DNA of 64,000 nt. Origin: Paenibacillus sp. DMB5. GTDB taxonomy: Bacteria > Bacillota > Bacilli > Paenibacillales > Paenibacillaceae. Shown piece by piece: positions 7,120 through 16,588 of this stretch. Both the position numbers and the translations under genes were made by a program. The stretch covers positions 124,001 through 188,000 of the forward strand of contig NZ_LRAC01000140.1 in NCBI RefSeq assembly GCF_001517085.1. Reading direction: 5' to 3'. The notes under the pieces were generated by a model. The model searched no databases and was not told the DNA's origin. It saw nothing but the letters and a program-made list of their open reading frames with translations. Position 1 is the first letter of the stretch; every line of letters starts with the position of its first letter.

Positions 7120-8549
7120 ATGATATTTTCCGCCAAAAGAAACGGTTTTCCGTTTAAAAAATCACCCTTGATTGCTTTTACCATACTACTTGCAGCAGTT
7201 TCTCTCCTGCCCGGCTGTAAAGACACAAATTTGTCATCTGGCTCTCCCGAAGAAGGAACAGTTCCTGCTGTCGGCTCCATGACCTCTACCCAGCCGGTGT
7301 CATTCTGGGTTGCAACAGATACCCATTATCTTAACAAGTCACTGCAAGACGGCGGACCAGCCTTCCAGAGCTATGTAAACAGCGGTGATGGCAAAATGCT
7401 GCCTTACAGCGATGAGCTTATGGAGGCGCTAGTCCATAATGCAGAGCTGAAAAAGCCGCAATTTCTGATCCTGAGCGGCGATCTGACCAACAACGGTGAG
7501 GCGGACAGCCACAAAGAGCTTGCCGCCAAGCTGAAGCGTATCGAGAAACAGGGCACCTCTGTTTATGTCATCCCCGGCAATCATGATCTGTTCAACCCCT
7601 GGGCAAGATCGTTTAAGGGTGACAAACAGATTGTGACTGACCATATCACCAGTCAGGATTTCACGGAGCTGTATGCTGATTACGGATACAATGAAGCTAT
7701 TTCAAAAGATGCGGGCAGTTTGAGCTATGTTGTGGAGGCCTCACCGGGCTTATGGCTGCTTATGATTGACAGCAGCCAATATGTAAACAACGAGAAATAC
7801 GGATTCCCGCAGACGGACGGGCGGATTCTTCCGGCGACTTTATCCTGGATAAAAGATTGTGTAAAGCTTGCTTCAGAGCAGCACGCTTCCATCGTAACAG
7901 TGATGCACCATAATCTGCTCAGCCACACTTCCATGTCCGTATCCGGTTTCAAACTTAACAACAGTCAGGAGACGATGGCAGCCCTTCGTCAGGACGGCCT
8001 TAATCTCGTGTTATCCGGACATATTCACATGCAGGATATCCGCCGTGATCCTGCAACCGGCCAGACAGCAGCAGATTCAGATCCCCTTCCGGTGTACGAT
8101 ATTGCCACCAGCGCCTTTGCCGTCAACCCGCACCAGTATGGCGAGATGACCTTTGATCCCCGGTCCCGGAAAGTCACTTACCATACCGCTTCGGTTGAGT
8201 CGAGCAATGGGCGGCAGACAATGGAATTACAGATCCGAACCTGTTACATTTCAAAGCATATGCCGAGCAGTCTTTTTCAGAAAGCTCTTATAACAAAGCT
8301 ATGAAGAATCTGAAGGACAGCAGCTTTGGCGAAGCAGACAAGCAATCTATGGCCAGGATGATGTCGGCGCTGAATGTAAAATATTTTGCCGGCACAGCCG
8401 GCACTGATGCAGAAGCCATAAAAGCAATGCCGGGTTACAAGCTATGGCTGAGCCAGAAGGAAGGCTTCATGTCCGGATACATCAGCAGCATGCTCAAGCC
8501 CAAGGAGCAAAGCAACATAGCACTGGAAATGACTCTGACCACACAGTAA
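7120..8549 (+). CDS. Metallophosphoesterase lipoprotein (apparent frameshift near 8199)
   Basis: About 476 residues if one base is restored. Signal peptide with lipobox LLPGC near residue 30, so it is predicted to be a lipoprotein on the outer membrane face. The calcineurin-like metallophosphoesterase motifs are all present: DTH near residue 68, GDLTNN, GNHD, MHHN and GHIH. These bind the two-metal centre that cleaves phosphodiesters or phosphomonoesters. The reading frame breaks near 8199: upstream it ends ASVESSNGRQ, while the other frame continues VEQWAADNGITDPNLLHF to a stop at 8549. One G missing from GG at that point restores a continuous protein. Either a sequencing error or a real frameshift; the substrate is unknown. 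Confidence 0.8.
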
Positions 8550-8625
8550 GCAGCATTGCTGCAGAATGGAGCCTGCAATGACCACCCGAATAGTGCTTAC
8601 TTTTGCCGAATAATATGAATCCGTA

Positions 8626-8664
8626 GCAAAAAGCCGGAGTCCCGCGTCAGGGAACTCCGGCTTT
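8626..8664 (-). terminator. Terminator of the stalk-domain lipoprotein gene
   Basis: Stem AAAGCCGGAGT (8630-8640) with ACTCCGGCTTT (8654-8664). The T tract is strong in the minus direction (TTTTT) and weaker in the plus direction, so it may also serve the metallophosphoesterase gene. Confidence 0.75.
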
Positions 8665-8690
8665 CTATTAATTCAGATAAGTTACACTGG

Positions 8691-10205
8691 TTAAGGGCGT
8701 TCGATCCAGATGTAGCCATCCTCATCCTTCTCAACCTTCGCATGCAGTCCTTCGGCCAGCACACGGAGCGGTACATTGGCATCCCCGTATTCATCCACGA
8801 ATACCGGAAGCGGCAGCTTCACCGTTTTCCCGCCCACAAGTGCCTGATCGGAACCGATTTTGAATACGACTGCATCTCCGTATACATCATCAGTTACAGT
8901 AATGGACTTGTTAGCACCATCCCAGGTCACTTCGGCATCCAGGTCCTCAGCTACATAACGCAGCGGAATCCAGGTGGTCCCTCCGATCACTACCGGATAA
9001 TAATAGTCGTCATCCGGGGTAATCATCAGCGTTTTGGCCGTTATTTTCATATCGTCCTTAAGCACATTGTATACAGTAGAGCCCGGCTCAAAATTACGCA
9101 GGGTTTCACCCGGAGTCAGCTCGGTGTTCGACAGGTCCAGAGCACCGTCCTTGCTGATCAGATCTGCGGTAACCGCCCCGTTCACATTCCATGTCTGACT
9201 CTGTGACTGAACCGAAATGCTCTTCAGCGGCAGGTCCTCACTCGCCGGCAGCGCAACGGTAAGGTCAATGTTCTGCTTGCGGATATGGAAGCCGCTGTCT
9301 ACAAACAGATCTACCTTCAGCTTCGTATCCTTGCCCAGCACAGTAGCCATTTCAGGTGTTGTCTCGTAAAGACTCTCAAGCTGCTTGTCATAGACAAGCA
9401 GGAGTGCATCCACAGCCAGCTTGGCAGCATCATGGGCCACGGTTACAACGCCTTCCTTATCCTCCAGCGGAATATCTCCCAAGCCGAGCATATCCAGCTC
9501 TTCATCAGCTCCGGCTGCTGTCAGGATCGGATACAGGTAATCATACAGACCGCCAATCAGGGCAGTAAAGCCTTCTGTATCCTTCGAAACGGATTTGAGG
9601 AAGCTCTTCACCAGAGCAGGCAGCTCATCGCCTGTAATTTCGGTATGTAGCTTCGTCAGGTTCAGCTGCTGGCCATACACGGTTTCACTAACCGAAGTAG
9701 CGCTGATAGCAGCCGGGTTCGGCAGATTCTTCACTACAAATTGGGTAACAAGCTTGGAAATATCCTGCAGCTTGCTCTCATCCAGCCCTTCTACCCCAAG
9801 CGAATCCTCATAGCTCTCAAGCGGGAAATAGAACGGCTGCTTGGCTCCCTCTGCATTAAAGACCACCGCCTCCTGATCCATGGACAGGTTAAACGGTACA
9901 GTCGCCTGCTTGTAGGTTACGGATCCGGCTGCGGAAACATTACCGTTATCCTGCAGCTTTACATGCGCGATATTAACAGAAAAAGAATTGATAAGTTCGA
10001 TCATTTCCAGATCCTCGGCACTGATTCCGTCAGCCGGAACAGCCTTCAAGGATAAGGTAGTGCTGGATTCCATTGATTTGACATCAAGATCCCCCAGCAG
10101 TGCCTTGTTAACGTCCAGCCCTCCGACTGTTTGGCAACCTGCCAGAATCAGCAGCAATGCCAGTACCGGCAGCAGCCATTTGGTGCCTTTCTTCATTCTC
10201 CTCAT
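8691..10205 (-). CDS. Lipoprotein with copper-amine-oxidase-like stalk domain
   Basis: 504 residues. Signal peptide with lipobox LILAGC near residue 24 predicts a lipoprotein. The central ~350 residues resemble no enzyme I can name. The last ~100 residues carry two stalk-domain units (WIPLRYVAEDLDAEVTWDGA and NVPLRVLAEGLHAKVEKDED), the copper amine oxidase N-terminal-like fold that Paenibacillus uses widely in surface proteins. There are no copper-oxidase catalytic residues, so oxidase activity is not predicted. An AAAGGAG ribosome site precedes the start. It is a single gene with its own terminator. The role is probably structural or ligand-binding at the cell surface. Confidence 0.75.
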   Translation of the reverse strand: MRRMKKGTKWLLPVLALLLILAGCQTVGGLDVNKALLGDLDVKSMESSTTLSLKAVPADGISAEDLEMIELINSFSVNIAHVKLQDNGNVSAAGSVTYKQATVPFNLSMDQEAVVFNAEGAKQPFYFPLESYEDSLGVEGLDESKLQDISKLVTQFVVKNLPNPAAISATSVSETVYGQQLNLTKLHTEITGDELPALVKSFLKSVSKDTEGFTALIGGLYDYLYPILTAAGADEELDMLGLGDIPLEDKEGVVTVAHDAAKLAVDALLLVYDKQLESLYETTPEMATVLGKDTKLKVDLFVDSGFHIRKQNIDLTVALPASEDLPLKSISVQSQSQTWNVNGAVTADLISKDGALDLSNTELTPGETLRNFEPGSTVYNVLKDDMKITAKTLMITPDDDYYYPVVIGGTTWIPLRYVAEDLDAEVTWDGANKSITVTDDVYGDAVVFKIGSDQALVGGKTVKLPLPVFVDEYGDANVPLRVLAEGLHAKVEKDEDGYIWIERP

Positions 10206-10306
10206 AGCATGACTCCTTTATCGGTTATTTGTACATCTATCCATCAACTCAAAAGAGGAAGGACTTGCCGTTAAAAGTGCTATATACCCTGGTTAAAGGA
10301 ACTCTC

Positions 10307-10975
10307 CTAAAGCATAAACAGAGTTTTCCATTGAATATTTACCCAATCCTGGTAAAGCATAATCTTGATTATGGCCAGTACCGCCAGGTGACCCGGATAA
10401 AAGGACCACCATACCCAGCGGGGCAGGCGTCTTTTCTCAAGGAAAGCCCATGCAGCCGGAAATACCGCAACAAGAATGGTCGGTACGATACTGAACATCT
10501 GGACCAGCCAGCCGCTATAGAACAGATAGAAGCTATTCAGCACAAAATGGGCCAGAATCAGATAATACGAACGTGCATAACGGAAGATCAGTACGAGGAT
10601 CAGACCGTAGGCATTATAATCAAGCGGAAGAACATCCATTACATAGACAGCTATCAATACAACCGGAATGCCCAGCCAGAGCGACGGCAGCTTATCCAGT
10701 ATAAGCAGTACAATGGCGGATAGCAGCAGCGTAAAGACAACATTCCAGCCGCCGGGGTCTAGCGCCATATTGTATGGAATCTGGGCAATAACCGCAATGA
10801 GCAGCAGCCTCATCAGATACCTTGGTCTCGATTTAGTATGTATATGCCCTTGCACCAGCCCGTAGCAGTAAATCGGAAAGGCGATTCTTCCAATGATTCT
10901 CCAGCCCATCTCATCCGGGAAAAAGATGTAGCCTATGTGGTCGATAAGCATTGTAAGCATTGCAATAACCTGCAT
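10307..10975 (-). CDS. TraX-family membrane protein
   Basis: 222 residues, almost entirely hydrophobic, starting MQVIAMLTMLIDHIGYIFFP. The early DHIG motif and GRIAFPIYCYGLVQG are the signature of the TraX family (Pfam TraX), named after the F-plasmid pilin acetylase and related to membrane acyltransferases. Chromosomal Firmicute copies have no known pilus partner; acylation of an envelope component is an inference. The ribosome site GGAGG is ten bases upstream. The gene stands alone. Confidence 0.85.
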   Translation of the reverse strand: MQVIAMLTMLIDHIGYIFFPDEMGWRIIGRIAFPIYCYGLVQGHIHTKSRPRYLMRLLLIAVIAQIPYNMALDPGGWNVVFTLLLSAIVLLILDKLPSLWLGIPVVLIAVYVMDVLPLDYNAYGLILVLIFRYARSYYLILAHFVLNSFYLFYSGWLVQMFSIVPTILVAVFPAAWAFLEKRRLPRWVWWSFYPGHLAVLAIIKIMLYQDWVNIQWKTLFML

Positions 10976-11108
10976 CTCCGGCCTCCTGATTTAAGTTCTA
11001 TGAATGCTATTATCCAATGCTTTGCCGGACAGTGCAAGCCTGCCTACTATTTCCACAAGCTGCAAGCGTTTTCCTTTAGTTAGGAAATATTTATTCTTAT
11101 ATAAAATG

Positions 11109-11139
11109 AAAGCCGCCCCGCTAGTGCGGAGGCGGCTTT
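11109..11139 (-). terminator. Terminator after the sugar transporter operon
   Basis: Stem AAAGCCGCC (11109-11117) and GGCGGCTTT (11131-11139), a short distance downstream of mmsB in the minus direction. Confidence 0.7.
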
Positions 11140-11166
11140 GACTGTGTCTGCGGCATCAATAGCCGG

Positions 11167-12330
11167 TTAGGCAGTTTTTGATTTGTTGTAAATGTCAAAC
11201 CCTACAGCCAGCAGCAGAACCAGACCTTTAATGCCCTGCTGCCAGTCTACACCAAGGCCGACAAGGGACATTCCGTTATTCATAACCCCCATGACCAGAC
11301 CGCCGATGATGGCTCCGACTACCGTGCCGATCCCTCCCGAAGCCGAAGCCCCGCCTATGAAGCAGGCTGCAATAGCATCCAGCTCAAAATTGGTTCCGGC
11401 CTTTGGGGTAGCCGAATTCAAGCGGGCAGCAAAGACCAGGCCGGACAAAGCGGACAGTACGCCCATGTTTACGAATACCCAGAAGGTGACCCGTTTGGTT
11501 TTTACACCTGAAAGGCTCGCTGCTTTCTCATTGCCTCCCAGCGCGTAGATATGACGGCCCATCGTCATATTGTTCATCACAAAGGAGTAGACAGCAATCA
11601 GCACCAGCAGGATGAGGAGGATGTTGGGAATCCCGTTATACTGAGCGAGGACAAAGGTAAACAGATTAATAACGATAATAAGTGCAGCCGCCTTCACCAT
11701 TGAAATCCAGAGCTGCGTTTGTTCAAATCCGTATTTGATCGAAGTTCTCCGCGTTCTGATCTCTTGAAGGACTACCAGTACAGACAGAATAATGCCTGCC
11801 AGCAGTGTCACTACATTCAGCGTGCTTCCGTCAGTGAAATCGGGAATGAAGCCGGAGCTGATTTTTTGGAACGTCTTGGGAAAAGGGGCAATCGACTGCC
11901 CGTTCAGCACAATCATCGTTAATCCGCGGAACAGCAGCATGCCTGCCAGCGTTACGATAAATGCAGGGATTTTGATATAGGCAACCCAGAAGCCCTGCCA
12001 GGCGCCGACAAGTGCACCCATCAGCAGCGAAATGACAACGGCCAGCACGGGATTCATCTGCTGCTCAACCATCATAATGGCCGAAAGCGCCCCGATAAAT
12101 GCGGCGACAGAACCGACTGACAGGTCGATGTGGCCGGTGATGATCACCAGCACCATGCCGATCGCAAGCACCAGAATGTAGCTGTTCTGCAAAATAAGGT
12201 TTGTCACATTCAACGGCTTAAGCAGAATGCCGTCAGTCAGAATCTGAAAGAAGACGGAAATGAAGATCAAGGCAATAATCATGCCGTATTGGCGGATATT
12301 CTTTTTGAAAAGTTCACTGATTGCTCCCAT
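11167..12330 (-). CDS. mmsB: Multiple-monosaccharide ABC transporter permease (GguB/MmsB)
   Basis: 387 residues with about ten membrane segments of the RbsC/XylH permease family (BPD_transp_2). Diagnostic stretches are GHIDLSVGSVAAFIGALSA in the N-terminal part, AGMLLFRGLTMIVLNGQSIA in the middle, and FIGGASASGGIGTVVGAIIG near the C-terminus. The length and the neighbours identify the GguB/MmsB subgroup, which forms the membrane channel for aldose import together with MmsA and ChvE. It follows mmsA by 5 bp, with GGGGGTAAC as ribosome site, and ends at a terminator. The substrate is probably arabinose, xylose, galactose or glucose; it cannot be fixed from sequence. Confidence 0.92.
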   Translation of the reverse strand: MGAISELFKKNIRQYGMIIALIFISVFFQILTDGILLKPLNVTNLILQNSYILVLAIGMVLVIITGHIDLSVGSVAAFIGALSAIMMVEQQMNPVLAVVISLLMGALVGAWQGFWVAYIKIPAFIVTLAGMLLFRGLTMIVLNGQSIAPFPKTFQKISSGFIPDFTDGSTLNVVTLLAGIILSVLVVLQEIRTRRTSIKYGFEQTQLWISMVKAAALIIVINLFTFVLAQYNGIPNILLILLVLIAVYSFVMNNMTMGRHIYALGGNEKAASLSGVKTKRVTFWVFVNMGVLSALSGLVFAARLNSATPKAGTNFELDAIAACFIGGASASGGIGTVVGAIIGGLVMGVMNNGMSLVGLGVDWQQGIKGLVLLLAVGFDIYNKSKTA

Positions 12331-12335
12331 TGGTG

Positions 12336-13865
12336 TTACCCCCTGCTTCGTGTCATATATTTCATCAGCAGCTCCTGCGTAGCGTCCTGCCGCTGCACCT
12401 CACCTGTGATCCGTCCCTCGCACATCGTATAAATTCTGTCGCACATCCCGATAATTTCCGGCAGCTCGGAGGAGATGACCAGCACGCCCCGTCCTTCCGC
12501 AGCCAGGCTGTTAATAATTGAGTAAATTTCATATTTGGCGCCAACGTCAATTCCGCGTGTCGGCTCATCCAGTATAAGCACATCCGGCTGGGCATAAATC
12601 CACTTGCTTAGCACAACCTTCTGCTGGTTGCCGCCGCTTAAATTTACCGTTTTCTGCAGAATACTTGGTGTCTTGATGTTCAGCTTCCTGCGGTATTCCT
12701 CTGCCACCAGCACTTCCTTATTCTCATCGATCACACCATGCCGTGACAGCTTATTCAGGCTGCTGAGCGAAATGTTGCGTTTGATATCATCAATCAGGAT
12801 CAGGCCGTAATGCTTGCGGTCTTCCGTTACATAGGCAAGTCCGCCCGCAATAGCCTGGCTGATATCATTGAAATGAACCTCCCGGCCGTGCATGAACAGC
12901 TCTCCGCTGATCCGTCTGCCGTACGATTTGCCGAATACACTCATCGCCAGCTCCGTCCGGCCGGCCCCCATCAGCCCGGCAATGCCGACTACCTCACCGC
13001 GGCGGATATGCATATTGATCCGGTCGAGCATTTTGCGGTCTGCTTGCGTCGGATGATAGACTTCCCAGTCGCGGATTTCAAAAATGGTCTCCCCAAGCTC
13101 CGGCGTCCGCTCCGGGTAGCGGTTAGTCAGATCGCGGCCGACCATGCCTTTTATAATGACATCCTCGGTTACCGCATCCTGCTTCATATCCAGCGTTCTG
13201 ATCGTCTGGCCGTCCCGCAATATCGTTACCGAATCCGCTACCTTCTCGATTTCGTTCAATTTGTGTGAAATGATAATTGAGGAGATTCCCCGCTTCTTCA
13301 GCTCCAGGATCAGGGTCAGCAGGTTCTCGCTATCATCCTCGTTCAGCGCCGCTGTAGGCTCATCAAGAATGAGCAGCTTCACTTCTTTGGACAACGCCTT
13401 GGCGATCTCCACCAGCTGCTGCTTGCCGACACCGATTGTCGATACCCGGGTCAGCGGAGATTCGCCCAGGCCGACGGTCCCAAGCAGCTCCCTGGTTCTC
13501 AGCGTCGTTTCATTCCAGTTGATTACTCCGCGCTTTGCCTGCTCATTGCCAAGGAAGATATTTTCCGAAATCGACAAATACGGAATCAGCGCCAGCTCCT
13601 GATGAATAATGACGATGCCCAGCCGTTCGCTGTCCTTGATATCCCTGAACTGGCATACCTCGCCGCCGAACAGGATATCCCCTTCATAACTGCCATGCGG
13701 ATATACCCCGCTAAGCACCTTCATCAGGGTCGACTTTCCGGCGCCGTTCTCCCCGCAGAGGGCATGGATCTCGCCCGCCTTCACCTTCAGGTTAACATCC
13801 GACAGCGCCTTGACCCCCGGAAAGGTCTTCGTAATCCCCTTCATTTCCAAAATATACTCACTCAT
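12336..13865 (-). CDS. mmsA: Multiple-monosaccharide ABC transporter ATPase (GguA/MmsA)
   Basis: 509 residues with two fused ABC domains, as usual for sugar importers of the Rbs/Xyl type. Domain 1: Walker A GENGAGKST near residue 35, degenerate signature IGVGKQQLVEIAKAL, Walker B LLILDEPTAAL. Domain 2: degenerate P-loop GLMGAGRTEL near residue 290, signature LSGGNQQKVVLSKW, Walker B VLILDEPTRGID. The second P-loop lacks the usual lysine, which is typical of this family. It powers import by MmsB and is the middle gene of chvE-mmsA-mmsB, separated from chvE by 95 bp that hold a strong hairpin. Confidence 0.93.
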   Translation of the reverse strand: MSEYILEMKGITKTFPGVKALSDVNLKVKAGEIHALCGENGAGKSTLMKVLSGVYPHGSYEGDILFGGEVCQFRDIKDSERLGIVIIHQELALIPYLSISENIFLGNEQAKRGVINWNETTLRTRELLGTVGLGESPLTRVSTIGVGKQQLVEIAKALSKEVKLLILDEPTAALNEDDSENLLTLILELKKRGISSIIISHKLNEIEKVADSVTILRDGQTIRTLDMKQDAVTEDVIIKGMVGRDLTNRYPERTPELGETIFEIRDWEVYHPTQADRKMLDRINMHIRRGEVVGIAGLMGAGRTELAMSVFGKSYGRRISGELFMHGREVHFNDISQAIAGGLAYVTEDRKHYGLILIDDIKRNISLSSLNKLSRHGVIDENKEVLVAEEYRRKLNIKTPSILQKTVNLSGGNQQKVVLSKWIYAQPDVLILDEPTRGIDVGAKYEIYSIINSLAAEGRGVLVISSELPEIIGMCDRIYTMCEGRITGEVQRQDATQELLMKYMTRSRG

Positions 13866-13898
13866 CTGACTCTCACCCAGCTTTCCCTGTTACTGTGA

Positions 13899-13943
13899 AG
13901 CGGAATGCCGGCGGCTGTACAGAAAGAACCGCCGCATGCCGCC
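13899..13943 (-). promoter_or_regulatory. Intercistronic hairpin between chvE and mmsA
   Basis: Imperfect inverted repeat, GCGGAATGCCGGCGG-like arm against CCGCCGCATGCCGC, without a T tract. Such hairpins between a binding-protein gene and its transporter genes usually stabilise the upstream mRNA and lower downstream expression. Confidence 0.55.
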
Positions 13944-13960
13944 TATATTGTGCCTGCCGG

Positions 13961-15055
13961 TTATTGGCCGAGCTGCTCTTTAGTATAATAGCCGCCCTCT
14001 ACCAGCACTTTATCCACATTGCCTGCGTCTACAGAGACAGGTTCAAGCAGATAAGAAGGAACAATCTTGACTCCGTTGTCATAAGTAGTCGTATCATTGA
14101 CCTCCGCTTCTGTACCCTTCAGCACACTTTCCGTCATTTGTACTGCCTTCTTGGCCAGCTCACGGGTATCCTTGAACACGGTTTGGGTCTGCTCTCCGGC
14201 CAGAATCGATTTCACCGATGCCAGCTCGGCATCTTGGCCTGTTACAACAGGCAGCTTCTTATCTCCCGAGCCGTAGCCTACCCCCTTCAGGGAAGAGAGA
14301 ATGCCGATGCTGATGCCGTCATAAGGAGAAAGCACCGCATCAAGATTGTCGCTCGCATAGTTGGCGCTCAGCAGATTATCCATCCGTGCCTGGGCAGTGG
14401 CACCATCCCAGCGTAAGGTTGCCACCTGTTCCATCGTAGTCTGTTTACTGCGTACAACCAGCTTGCCGGAGTCGATATAAGGCTTCAGGACGGACATCGC
14501 CCCGTCGAAAAAGAAGTACGCGTTATTATCGTCCGGCGAACCGCCGAACAGCTCGATGTTGAAAGGTCCCTTACCTTCCTTCAGCCCCAACTGCTCTTCA
14601 ATATAGGAGCCCTGCAGTACACCGACCTTGAAATTGTCGAAGGTAGCATAATAGTCTACATATTCACTCTTTTTGATCAGCCGGTCATAGGCAATTACGC
14701 TTACACCCGCGTCATGCGCCTTCTGCAGCACATCGGTTAAGGCCTCACCATCGATTGAAGCGATTACAAGTGCCTTCACCCCTTTGGTGATCATATTCTC
14801 AATCTGCGCTACCTGATTTTCAACGACATCCTCCGCATATTGCAGGTCCGTACTGTACCCCAGTGCTTCGAACTCCTTCACCATGTTGTTGCCGTCATTC
14901 ACCCAGCGTTCGGAAGATTTCGTAGGCATCGCGATTCCTACTTTGCCGCTCTTTCCTTCCGAGCTGCCCGAGCTGCCCGAATTGTCCGCGTTGCCGCAAG
15001 CAGCCGTCATTAGCATCAGTGCCAGCGTCAACAGGATAAGTCCAATTTTCTTCAT
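13961..15055 (-). CDS. chvE: Sugar-binding lipoprotein, ChvE family
   Basis: 364 residues. Signal peptide with lipobox MTAAC near residue 20, then a Gly/Ser linker and a periplasmic-binding-protein type 1 fold (Peripla_BP_4). Recognisable blocks include VGIAMPTKSSERWVNDG, VIAYDRLIKKSEYVDYYATF, IELFGGSPDDNNAYFFF and VVTGQDAELASVKSIL; the YDR and TGQDAE elements are characteristic of ChvE-like multiple-sugar-binding proteins. In a Gram-positive cell it is tethered outside and delivers aldoses to MmsB. Its upstream region holds a cre site and two direct repeats suitable for the adjacent AraC-type regulator. The ribosome site GGGGG is seven bases before the start. Confidence 0.93.
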   Translation of the reverse strand: MKKIGLILLTLALMLMTAACGNADNSGSSGSSEGKSGKVGIAMPTKSSERWVNDGNNMVKEFEALGYSTDLQYAEDVVENQVAQIENMITKGVKALVIASIDGEALTDVLQKAHDAGVSVIAYDRLIKKSEYVDYYATFDNFKVGVLQGSYIEEQLGLKEGKGPFNIELFGGSPDDNNAYFFFDGAMSVLKPYIDSGKLVVRSKQTTMEQVATLRWDGATAQARMDNLLSANYASDNLDAVLSPYDGISIGILSSLKGVGYGSGDKKLPVVTGQDAELASVKSILAGEQTQTVFKDTRELAKKAVQMTESVLKGTEAEVNDTTTYDNGVKIVPSYLLEPVSVDAGNVDKVLVEGGYYTKEQLGQ

Positions 15056-15122
15056 TCTGCATTCCCCCTGAAAGGTTCTGTTGTTGTTTCTGAGAGGCGG
15101 GTGCCTCCCGCTTCACAAATTG

Positions 15123-15186
15123 AGTATAGCAATGCGTATACCTGGCCGTATTTACACTGAAACTACTGTTTTTATAAAAAAACTAC
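15123..15186 (-). promoter_or_regulatory. chvE promoter with direct-repeat activator sites
   Basis: In the minus direction TATACT (15123-15128) is a good -10 box without a clear -35. Two copies of GTAGTTT lie upstream (seen on the plus strand as AAACTAC at 15160-15166 and 15180-15186), exactly 20 bp apart, the near two-turn spacing used by AraC-type activators. The nearer copy ends about 31 bp upstream of the -10 box. Confidence 0.5.
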
Positions 15187-15191
15187 CTTTG

Positions 15192-15205
15192 TGTTTACGC
15201 TTACA
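15192..15205. promoter_or_regulatory. cre site upstream of chvE
   Basis: TGTTTACGCTTACA on the plus strand, or TGTAAGCGTAAACA on the minus strand, fits the cre consensus TGNAANCGNWNNCA. It sits just upstream of the direct repeats, so catabolite repression of the transporter is likely. Confidence 0.6.
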
Positions 15206-15213
15206 ATCATGGA

Positions 15214-15252
15214 CAAAAAAAGAACACATTCAGCATAGAGCTGCATGTGTCC
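15214..15252 (-). terminator. Terminator of the sensor operon
   Basis: In the minus direction GGACACAT pairs with ATGTGTTC (one G-U), followed by seven T residues. It lies downstream of the AraC-type regulator and upstream of the chvE promoter. Confidence 0.65.
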
Positions 15253-15334
15253 TCCAGTGTTAACACGGTAGATACGGTGCCTTGTTTTTAGATCGGGCTT
15301 TATTTACATCCTTACCTGTACCCGCCCTTACTTC

Positions 15335-16570
15335 TTAACCATTCCCGGTCCTTCCGCCGCCCTCTGTCTCACCGGGAAGCACGCCTTTACGGAACTGCAG
15401 CGGAGATACGCCGGTCTGTTTTTTGAAAGCTGTGCTGAAATAATGCTGCGTCTCGTAACCTGAGCGTTCGGCAATTTCATTGATACTCCATTCGGTGGAA
15501 TTCAGCAGCTGGGCGGCTTTGCGGATCCGGATCTGAGTCAGATAGGTGCCAAACGATTCACCCAGCTCCTGCTTGAACAATCGGCTGAGATAGACCGGAG
15601 AGGCCTGGAGCTTCCCAGCCATCGACTCAAGACTCAGATCACATTCGGTGTAATGCTCCAGCATATGTTGTCTGGCCCGGCGGACCAGCGGCGACAGAGG
15701 CTGCTCGCTGGACAGGGATACCCTGCATTTGCGGTAAGCAGAGGGCAGACTGGTCAGATCGCCGGAAACCTGCTGGAACCCAAGCTCCACAGCAATCTTG
15801 AGATGGCTGCGCACTGCTGCCTCAATGCCGGCCAGCGCCCCTTCTCCGCTGCCTTCCCATAGAAGGATGACTATCAGTCCGGCGCTGTCCCGGAAAATGA
15901 CCTTTGGATAAACCTCCAGCAGCTCAGCACTGATATTCTCAATGGCATACAGAAACAGCTGGCGTTCGCTGTCCTTCATCGATGGCTGGCGTACTTCGCC
16001 GCGCCAGCGGATCACGGCAAGCAGCTCCGGGCAGGCCGGGGGCAGCTTCAGAAACTGCAGCTGCTCACTGATCTCCTCGCGGCTGAGGTTCCCCTCCAGC
16101 CACTCCTGGCAGAATCGTTCACGCAGCAGCGGAAAGTTCTTGAGGATCTGTCTCGAGGCTTGCTGGAAGTGCTCGCTTTGGCGGCGCTCTGTCTCCAGAT
16201 CATCCCGTACCCCCCGTAGCACCTGCATCAGCTGCTGCGGATCTGCGGGCTTCAGTATGTAATCATTAACCTGCAGCCGGATGGACTCCTGGGCATAGGA
16301 GAATTCATCATGCCCGGTAATGACAATAATCCGGCAGCCCGGCAGACGCTCCTTCAGCTGCTTCATTAGCTCAATGCCATGCATAATCGGCATGTTCAGA
16401 TCCACCAGAGCAATGTGGACCCCATGGTGCAGTGCAAGTTCAAGCGCCTCTTCCCCGTCTTCCGCCTCTGCTGCAACCTCTAGGCCGAGACTATTCCAGT
16501 CTACACATCGCCGGATGCCTTCACGAATAATCTCTTCATCGTCGGCAATCATCACCTTCCAATGCTCCAT
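15335..16570 (-). CDS. Response regulator with AraC-type output domain (YesN-like)
   Basis: 411 residues from the ATG at 16570 (the upstream TTG has no spaced ribosome site). Residues 1-120 are a receiver domain: acidic pair DDEE, phosphoacceptor Asp in VALVDLNMPIMHGIELM, and the conserved Lys in LKPADPQQL. The C-terminal ~100 residues are an AraC-type double helix-turn-helix (SPVYLSRLFKQELGESF, INEIAERSGYETQHYFSTAF). A linker of ~180 residues lies between, as in YesN proteins. It is the last gene of the binding protein-kinase-regulator operon and is transcribed toward chvE, so activation of chvE-mmsAB is the most economical role. It stops just before the sensor operon terminator. Confidence 0.92.
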   Translation of the reverse strand: MEHWKVMIADDEEIIREGIRRCVDWNSLGLEVAAEAEDGEEALELALHHGVHIALVDLNMPIMHGIELMKQLKERLPGCRIIVITGHDEFSYAQESIRLQVNDYILKPADPQQLMQVLRGVRDDLETERRQSEHFQQASRQILKNFPLLRERFCQEWLEGNLSREEISEQLQFLKLPPACPELLAVIRWRGEVRQPSMKDSERQLFLYAIENISAELLEVYPKVIFRDSAGLIVILLWEGSGEGALAGIEAAVRSHLKIAVELGFQQVSGDLTSLPSAYRKCRVSLSSEQPLSPLVRRARQHMLEHYTECDLSLESMAGKLQASPVYLSRLFKQELGESFGTYLTQIRIRKAAQLLNSTEWSINEIAERSGYETQHYFSTAFKKQTGVSPLQFRKGVLPGETEGGGRTGNG

Positions 16571-16588
16571 AGCCCTCAAGCCCCTCTC

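Noticed and set aside
7120..8549. Metallophosphoesterase as a true pseudogene
   Set aside because: The break is one of eleven similar single-base losses in the window, including some in nearly indispensable genes; sequencing error is more likely.
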